Part shown: in pieces, positions 8,788-14,517 of the stretch
Numbering within the stretch: the first letter of the stretch is position 1
How the letters are laid out: each line of letters opens with the position of its first letter
Origin: Terana coerulea
Lineage: Eukaryota; Basidiomycota; Agaricomycetes; Polyporales; Phanerochaetaceae
Length of the DNA stretch: 14,517 nucleotides
Assembly (NCBI GenBank): GCA_024811115.1
Contig: JAKOGH010000508.1
Span: forward strand, 1 to 14,517
Reading direction: 5' to 3'
Translations under genes and position numbers: made by a program
The notes under the pieces: generated by a model
Told to the model about the DNA's origin: nothing
What the model saw: the letters and a program-made list of their open reading frames with translations, nothing else
Databases searched by the model: none

Positions 8788-9201
8788 TCATGAAGTTGCA
8801 ATCACGGATATCCGGAAATCTTCGACACGTGGATAAGTGTCTAGAAATTCTAGACACATATCATAGAGCCTAGTAAGACTCGCTCCGTTGAGGCATGTCA
8901 GTTTGGTATCAGCAAAAGCCTCGTGCCTGCCTCCTGTTTTCTTGGTCGTGATAGATGCTGGGATAGATGCGTGAGTAATGAAGGACATTGAGATCTGAGA
9001 ATTCTGGGCACTCACTGTTATCTGATAAGCATTGCGATGAGCACTCATCCAAAACGCACTGATCGGTACTTCTGAAAGTTTATATTCAGAACAGTGAACC
9101 ATATCATCGTGTTGAAGTGGCCCATGGGTACTTGGAGCTAATTCTATACCGGTTAGAACGCTGACATAGGCTATTACTGCTGGCGCTATAGTCGCCGACA
9201 A
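8788..9201 (-). CDS. Orphan open reading frame, hypothetical protein fragment
   Basis: An open frame of 137 codons lies upstream of reductase copy 1 on the same strand. It has mixed, non-repetitive composition and protein-like stretches such as SLTRLYDMCLEFLDTYPRVE followed by DFRISV. That tail is reminiscent of the C-terminal halves of fungal F-box proteins, but I cannot show homology to the other copies in this window. I see no start context, intron or domain that settles it. It may be a remnant of another F-box-type gene or a chance frame. Confidence 0.25.
   Translation of the reverse strand: MSATIAPAVIAYVSVLTGIELAPSTHGPLQHDDMVHCSEYKLSEVPISAFWMSAHRNAYQITVSAQNSQISMSFITHASIPASITTKKTGGRHEAFADTKLTCLNGASLTRLYDMCLEFLDTYPRVEDFRISVIATS
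8837..8857. repeat. 21-bp perfect palindrome (10-bp arms)
   Basis: GTGTCTAGAA-A-TTCTAGACAC is symmetrical around base 8847. It lies 333 bp upstream of the start codon of reductase copy 1, inside the orphan frame. It could be a dimeric regulator site or a hairpin; nothing else identifies it. Confidence 0.5.
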
Positions 9202-9554
9202 CGTTAACCGTCAGGAGAAGTCTCATTTGCAGTCTACGAAGATAGGACCCAGGCCGACCCGCCGTTAAGTTGCTGTCTGCCTCGGAGAGAGTAGACATGC
9301 TGCTTGTCCCCGAGATACCAAAGACATGCTCGTGTTCACGTATCATTAGCATTTGTAGCGAGAGTACTTAATATCATATCCTTGACTTAGTTCTGCTGAC
9401 GGGCCCCACTACCATCCGCAATTCTTATCTCGACTCCTCGATCGAACTTCCCGTCGTTCGCACCAGCGCACACCTCGACACGAGCCTAAAGGGGACACTT
9501 GGTGAGCTATTGGATCATGACGCCGTTGAGCACTAGAAAACTGACCTCGACGGT

Positions 9555-11037
9555 CTACTCCTCAGCAACGACGATGACCGCCTTCCCGGTGTTGCCTCCG
9601 GTGTGGACGTCCGCCAACGCCTGCGTGGCCTCCTGCAGCCCGTTGTAGCGGTGCTCGCGGCTCGTGATCTTGCCCTCCAGCAGCAGCGGGATGCACTCCT
9701 TCTCGAAATCGACGAGGACCTCGGAGCCCTCGCCGCGTGCGAACAAGAAGCCCTTGACGGTGATGCTGCGTTTGAAGAGCTCGTCCCAGTACTGCGTGGC
9801 GCAGAAGGTGGTACGAAACGGTGAGATATAGCCGGAGGTGTTTTGCTTGTAAGGAAGACGTACCTTGACGAAGCCTGCTTCCGAGTCGTGGTTCGCGGCG
9901 CTGATCGCCCCGCATGCCTTCACGTTTTCTCAGCATCCTCGCGCCGCGAATGTATTGCGTGTATCAGAAAGCACTCACAATTATCAGCCCATACGTCGAA
10001 AAGTGCTGGAGGGCAGCATCCGCCGTCGACCCTCCCACGTTATCCCAGTATCTTCACGGCATTCAGCACATACACTCTGGGTTCACGGATCGTCAGGTAT
10101 ACTCACATGTCAACAGGCCCGTGCTCCTTCAGCACGGCAGCAGTGTCCTGCTCTTTGTAGTTGAATGCTACGTCTGCGCCGACGCTCTGCATGATTTTCA
10201 CTTTCTCCGCGGAGCCGGCGGACGCGATGACCTTGATGTTCGGGTTCATCACTTTGGCGTACTCAATGACGAATCTGTTTGGTGCGGTGAGCGCTGGGTC
10301 CTCAGCCGATCTTTCGAGCATGCTTACGTCCCGACGGGTCCGGCACCTCCGGAGACAAACAACGTCTTCGCCTGCACATATTCAGTACCCATTCAGTACA
10401 TGTGTTCGCGCACCAGAAGAGCCCAAATGTACACACCGTTTTGATCTTCTCCGAGGCGAAGCCCTTCAAGCCGTGGTAACCCGTCTGTCCCGCGATGCCG
10501 AACGTCCCGAGGTGGATGGACAGCGGGTGTCCGGGTATCCGGTCGATCTTCTGCAACGGAGCCTTCCAAGAGTGCCTAGGCGTCTTAGAGTACACGTTGT
10601 ACTCGGAGAAATCTGACAGTGGTCTCGTTAGTGCCAAAACCGCTGTAAGTATGCGCGTGGCGCTTGCCTAGGTATCCGAGCACCGCGTCCCCGGGCTTGA
10701 AGTCCGGATCGTCGCTCCTGACTACGATGCCGACGCCATTGTTGTCGATCCTGCAAGAGGAGGGCGTGATGAGTACGGTGCATATATGCGGCAAAAATGG
10801 GACGTACGGGTCACCAATCTTGACGGGAGGCACGAATGTTTCTTTGCTAGGGTCGCGCAGACGGTAGCGTATGTAGGGATCGCTGCTCAGAGCGATGGTC
10901 TTGACGAGGACACCACCGTTGAGTGGGACGTTGTCGAGATCCAGGTCCTCCTCGACGTATTTGGTGGTGACACCCGGCTCGATGCGTGTCGTGGGGTGGG
11001 TAGCATAGATGACCGCGCCGTTCTTGACAGTTGGCAT
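9555..11037 (-). CDS. MDR-superfamily NAD(P)H-dependent reductase, tandem copy 2 (LTB4DH/alkenal-reductase-like)
   Basis: This is a paralog of the gene at 7054-8504 with the same predicted chemistry. The exons are 11037-10808, 10750-10668, 10612-10437, 10371-10328, 10274-10107, 10051-9979, 9917-9864 and 9791-9555. Their lengths are 230, 83, 176, 44, 168, 73, 54 and 237 nt, identical to copy 1, giving 354 residues with no break. Landmarks are DPYIRYRLRDPS (residues 53-64), GDAVLGYLDFSEYNVY, SGGAGPVGT (170-178), GADVAFNYK, YWDNVGG and GNTGKAVIVVAEE at the end. No zinc ligand motif is seen. The second intron (10667-10613) begins with GC (g|gcaagc), where copy 1 has gtaagc. Intron sequences no longer resemble those of copy 1, while the protein remains highly similar, so the duplication is old and both copies appear constrained. 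The ATG at 11037 is chosen because it matches the N-terminus of copy 1; the frame is open further upstream, but that part looks non-coding. Confidence 0.92.
10613..10667 (-). other. GC-AG intron in MDR reductase copy 2
   Basis: The donor is gcaagc at 10667-10662 and the acceptor is ctgtcag ending at 10613. Removing it joins GYL to DFSEYNVY in frame, as in copy 1, where the equivalent 55-nt intron (8139-8085) uses gtaagc. Confidence 0.8.
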
Positions 11038-11120
11038 GTTTGTATGCGGTAGAGATGATAATGAAAAGTGAATGTTTGCTGGACGAGGAGCTGATGTCAA
11101 TGCTACGGGGCGCACTGAGG

Positions 11121-11128
11121 CTTTATAC
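11121..11128 (-). promoter_or_regulatory. TATA-like box of MDR reductase copy 2
   Basis: GTATAAAG on the minus strand lies 84 bp upstream of the start codon at 11037, matching the position in copy 1. Confidence 0.55.
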
Positions 11129-11139
11129 TCCATGAAGCC

Positions 11140-12395
11140 CCAACGTATAACCCCGCGAGAACACCTTGTGGGACCGGTATGCGCGGAAAACTCACGCGAA
11201 ATAGAAGTGCAGGTCGGAGGAGGCCATAAAAGGTAATAGCCTGGCTTCCTTGTGGCGACCTCGCATTCAGTCGCTTCAGCCAAGCTTCAGCTTCGTTGGT
11301 CAGTAGCCCCATGCAGCTGGTGCTCACAAAGGCCAATATCACTGATTATATAATCTATGTGTGAACTAGACGTCACTGATAGCGGACGCTACTCACCTTA
11401 TCGGCTCTACTTAAGCAGGATCGGGGCTTCTTGAAGGTGGTGTTAGGCCGAAGTGACGATCGGAGATGGCGCCGAGAGGCTAATGAACGTGGCACTGAAC
11501 GAGCGCAGGCAAAGAAACGTCATGACGGTCGGCTCTGGACGAGTATAGGATGTGTTCGGCCGTCTCTCGTGAAGAAGTAGTAGTCGGGGAGGCCTGAGCA
11601 GCAATGTAAGCCGAAGCGACGGAGACCGACAGTGTTGTTGTACACTGGTACAGCGCCCCCAATCGCATCTGTCGAGTCCGGCGCCCTCTTGCGTAGGCTG
11701 GCGGCAAGGGACCCTCTGCAAGAGAAACACTCAAGCTCTTCTAGGCATACCAGCTGGCTATTGGATGCCAAAGTCGAGAGGGCCTAACCTAGCTCCCGCG
11801 AGAGGTGCTTTAGCTCTTCGAGCAGTGACGTTACAGCTAAAGGGACATACGGGAAGGCACGATAGAAGACTTCCCATGCTAAGAGATCTTTTCCGTGCAT
11901 GTAGAGAGCTGCTCCGATACGGCTCACGGGCCGCATTGTCATGGCGTCGAGCCAAAGCCAACGAGGCATTGTCGGCCATATATCACCGCGCCGTTAACTC
12001 CTTCTCACCTAGCTGAGCTGATAAATGCATCTGTCAGCGTGCTTCAGGAGGAGACGTCGAACGAGGCCAGCGGCGAGGTGGAAGAAAGTATCGAGAAGAG
12101 CCGGTCCTGTCCACTGAGAATTCTTTGAGACGGCTTGCATGCGATTGGGGCACCCGTTTGTCAGCGGTTACTCCATGCGTAAGCATCTACTCTCCGTCAG
12201 CAGAAGCTAAATAACTGAGTGAGCTGTGACCCACTCACCCTTATTCGCCGATGCGAAGAACCACTTGCACGTCTGGGAGCAACGGTTGAATGTTCGATGG
12301 AAATAATCGATGGCACGGTCACCGCTCGCGACAAGCAGGAGTTTAACGGTAAACGCGACATTAAATGAGCATTAGTCCAAATAAGAACATAATGC
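11140..12395. other. Gene-poor region upstream of MDR reductase copy 2
   Basis: About 1.25 kb holds no gene I can define. It contains the distal promoter of reductase copy 2 and the 3' flank of the F-box gene that ends at 12396. Two minus-strand open stretches (11520-11771 and 11784-11969) look mildly protein-like but lack domains and cannot be joined convincingly by an intron. Confidence 0.45.
11784..11969 (-). pseudogene. Possible coding remnant, unknown family
   Basis: An open stretch of about 61 codons has a protein-like composition (WLWLDAMTMRPVSRIGAALY, then DLLAWEVFYRAFPYVPLAVT and LLEELKHLSREL) and ends at a TAG. No family is recognised, and no flanking exon could be joined in frame. 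It may be a fragment of a lost gene or a chance frame. Confidence 0.2.
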
Positions 12396-13696
12396 TCAGG
12401 TAGAAGCTCGGACCAGGGAGCCTGCAAGGCTTAACTTGTTCCCCGCCGTCATCCGCGGCAACTTTCGCGCCAGCTCGTCCAGGAACTGAGCGTCGCTATC
12501 GTCGACCCGCACATCAACTTCACCCAGATCAGTCGCTTGGCTCGCAATCTCGTCGAAACGTTTCCAGTCATGCGCATCAAGACCTACGCCTCCTTGCGCC
12601 GTGCGTAAGACGTCGATGCGAATTTTTGCAAGCCGACCGCGGGAGAACGTGTATCGTATTGAAGGTAAACAAGGGCGCGCTTCGAGGCATGTCAACTGAA
12701 GATTGAATACAGAAGCTTCAACGCCACCCGAGCTGGGACGCGGACCGTGTCCTGAGCTCGACCGTTGTCCGTCAGCTCGAGCGGAACTGTAGCGAAACAG
12801 ACGCACGGTATATTTGTACATTAGCGCAGATCCTCGGCCTTCCTGCCTGCTCGGTAGACGAGGCCAAGCTTCGCGCCAGCCTTCCAAAGACGACGAGCTC
12901 GTCTGGGTGTACGTATGGGACTGCACCCGTGTCGGCGGCGCTCTCAGGCAGCTTCGTGGCTACACAGAGCCAGATGAACGGCCAATATTCCGGACAGTTT
13001 CGTATCGCCAAGTTGGAGCACAGTGCCCTGCTCTTCGCCTTCACGCAGGTCGGAAGAAGACACTCCTCGGCCGGCGTCGTCCATGAGATGTTCGAGAGCT
13101 GCAGTTCCCAATAGATACCTCCGCCAGGAAGGGTGCCCGCGAATTTGACAAGGTCTCCAAAGTCCCGCAGACAAATATTACTGAGGGAGACGGGGATATA
13201 GGTGGGATAGAAACTTGGAAGGGACCTCGGAATGCCTCGGCACAACGAGTGCAACGTTGTCGCCGGAACCGAAGCGGGCGAGGTACAGCCGCCGTCGATG
13301 CTGTGGGTAATCAGGAACGACGGCGAGTAGCTTGTGCCTCGCAGTGACAGGTAGAATATATGCGTCCACGGAAGCGAATTTGTGTCGTTGTGCAGCGACG
13401 TCGAGCACGCACGATCGCGCAGCGGAGCTGCAAACCCGCATGGCCCGCACGTCCTCGGCGCATCGCAGCGTCACGACGGCGAACAGGCGGAGCTGGCACC
13501 GCGCGTTCCACGCCCGACAGACAAGGGCGAACACGACGAGTGCATGCTTCGCGCGGCGGCGGCCAGCGGGGTCTGGGTCGTAAACGGGACCAGCAGCGCG
13601 GTCGAAGACAGTGTCAAGGAGATCAGGCGGAAGGAGAGGGGCCATAGGTGCTGATGGCGTTGAAGGCTGAGCTTTACGAGGGACGTGGGCACGCAT
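12396..13696 (-). CDS. F-box protein with LRR-like C-terminal part (frame disrupted)
   Basis: F-box proteins link substrates to SCF ubiquitin ligases; the target here is unknown. The N-terminal F-box is clear: MAPLLPPDLLDTVFDRAAGP, then LVVFALVCRAWNARCQLRLF and AVVTL. The start is the ATG at 13696 or, more typical for the family, 13645. A leucine-rich style region follows (VSLSNICLRDFGDLVKFAGT, then WELQLSNISW). One intron is placed at 12859-12787 (73 nt, GT to ctacag, branch-like gctaatg) by analogy with the paralog to the right. The last exon, 12786-12396, encodes LQLTCLEARPCLP, DWKRFDEIASQATDLGEVDV and FLDELARKLPRMTAGNKL. The frame shifts once near 13222, between the F-box half and the LRR-like half (one base too many or two too few). 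Either a decaying copy or a sequence error; 217 bp separate it from the next paralog. Confidence 0.72.
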
Positions 13697-13914
13697 GGTC
13701 GTCGGAGTTCGGTGAGGCGGTGCATGAAGGCGGAAAAGAACCAGTGCACGGCGCGACGCGCCTCCAGAGATCTAGCTGTGCCGAGACCTCATAGTTTGAG
13801 TACAGGGGATTGGCAATGGTATATGCGGCCTAGGAATCGAGAAGTGGAAGACTGCATACGCGGTAACGTCGGCTGGCTGCATTATTCGGGTGCGATCATG
13901 CCGTAGTGGGGGCA
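13697..13914. other. Short intergenic region between tandem F-box genes
   Basis: These 218 bp hold the promoter of the F-box gene at 12396-13696 and the 3' flank of the next gene on the same strand. I see nothing distinct in it. Confidence 0.4.
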
Positions 13915-14517
13915 CTATTCGCTGGCGGAGTTGCTGGAGGGGAGGGGTACCCAAGTCTGCAGTCCACCGTCTTCGGGCCAGTATTGAATGACGATCTTGT
14001 TCGTCTCGTGCAAGCGCGGCATATGCGCGAACATGTCTTGGGCAAACCGGGAAGCATACGCATGATCTTCGTCAACGCGAAGTCTCACGGCGGACAGAGC
14101 GGTGCATTGCGCTGCAACATCGTCAAATTCGGTCCAGCTGTAGTCCGACGGAACGCTGCCTGCGGCCGAGTCGGTATTGAGGGACAAGAGGACCTCGACG
14201 ATCTGTCCGTGTCGTAGCTTAATCCGAGACATCGGACAGCAATGCTTAGCCTCTTCACAAGTGATCTTGAGTGTGAAAGAGCACATCGGATCACTTTGAC
14301 GAGGCCCAGATCCTACAAATGTATGTAAAGATAAATCACAGATTTGTGAGAAATAAAATTGGCGTACTGTACAAACTAGTATTGGCGCACGTCTGCCCAT
14401 CGGCACGGGTAGTCAGGCAGCGGACAAGAGATGCAAGCAGGGCGGCTTCGTCTGCGAGGACAAATGGTAAAGCATATCGTTTAGGCCCGATAGTTTGTCG
14501 GGGAAAGTAGGAGCCAG
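13915..14517 (-). CDS. F-box/LRR-type protein, C-terminal part (cut by right edge)
   Basis: The last exon runs from 14312 to a stop at 13915 and encodes FTLKITCEEAKHCCPMSRIK, WTEFDDVAAQCTALSAVRLR, FAQDMFAHMPRLHETNKIVI and LQTWVPLP. It aligns with the last exon of the gene at 12396-13696 (LTCLEARPCLP, FDEIASQATDLGEVDVRVDD, LARKLPRM) and with the fragment at the left edge. The previous exon enters from the right edge and ends around 14407 with LPFVLADEAALLASLVRCLT, matching VPYVHPDELVVFGRLARSLA in the neighbour. The intron is best placed at 14406-14313 (94 nt, gtgccg to tgtag), joining the frames. The F-box itself would lie outside the window. No break is visible in the part present. The SCF adaptor role is inferred from the paralog only. 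Confidence 0.68.

Larger units (their letters stand above)
8505..9554. other. Intergenic region between the two MDR reductase genes
   Basis: This stretch holds the promoter of copy 1, one orphan open frame (8788-9201, minus) and the 3' flank of copy 2. Bases 9202-9554 have no gene I can support. Confidence 0.5.

Noticed and set aside
9562..9936. Arginine/glycine-rich minus-strand frame overlapping the end of reductase copy 2
   Set aside because: It is an out-of-frame reading of the last two reductase exons and the intron between them.
10585..11283. A long minus-strand frame that would extend reductase copy 2 upstream to 11283
   Set aside because: The ATG at 11037 matches the N-terminus of the paralog. 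The extension crosses the TATA-like box, and its other end reads through an intron.
13360..13654. Plus-strand arginine-rich frames opposite the F-box gene
   Set aside because: They are antisense shadows of the GC-rich F-box exon, which has a clear domain in its own frame.

Overview
The window is eukaryotic and almost certainly comes from a basidiomycete fungus, probably an agaricomycete of the polypore kind. The genes are cut by many short introns (48-73 nt in the two best genes, mostly GT-AG). Both strands are used, and the proteins (PIF1 helicase, zinc-free MDR reductases, fast-evolving F-box proteins, a coiled-coil/proline-rich protein) are typical of such genomes. The lineage is an inference. 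There is no rRNA, tRNA, CRISPR array or autonomous transposon that I can support.

Layout, left to right: (1) the C-terminal end of an F-box-type protein (+, 2-121), cut by the left edge. (2) A coiled-coil/proline-rich protein of unknown function (-, 562-1192) that faces it tail to tail. (3) A shared divergent promoter region (1193-1765). (4) A six-exon PIF1-family helicase gene (+, 1766-3795) whose exons carry four single-base losses, all in G or C runs. (5) About 700 bp with no gene. (6) A decayed F-box/LRR-like gene (-, about 4520-5889). (7) A partial duplicate of the helicase locus (+, about 6085-7020). It keeps the promoter, 5' leader, first exon, last-exon tail and 3' flank, but about 1.6 kb of the helicase core is missing. 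(8) Two intact tandem MDR reductase genes (-, 7054-8504 and 9555-11037). Each has eight exons of identical lengths and encodes 354 residues. About 1 kb lies between them and holds one orphan reading frame. (9) About 1.3 kb with only weak coding remnants (11140-12395). (10) Two F-box genes of the same family as the left-edge fragment (-, 12396-13696 and 13915 to the right edge).

The window therefore mixes stable genes (the reductase pair, the coiled-coil gene) with decaying or duplicating material (F-box copies, helicase copy). The reductase genes have perfect reading frames, whereas the helicase and F-box genes are repeatedly frame-broken. This matters for deciding whether the breaks are real decay or sequence error. 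I see no operon-like or multi-gene system. The most notable points are the truncated helicase duplication, the homopolymer pattern of the frame breaks, a GT-to-GC splice-donor change between the reductase paralogs, and F-box paralogs at both ends of the window.
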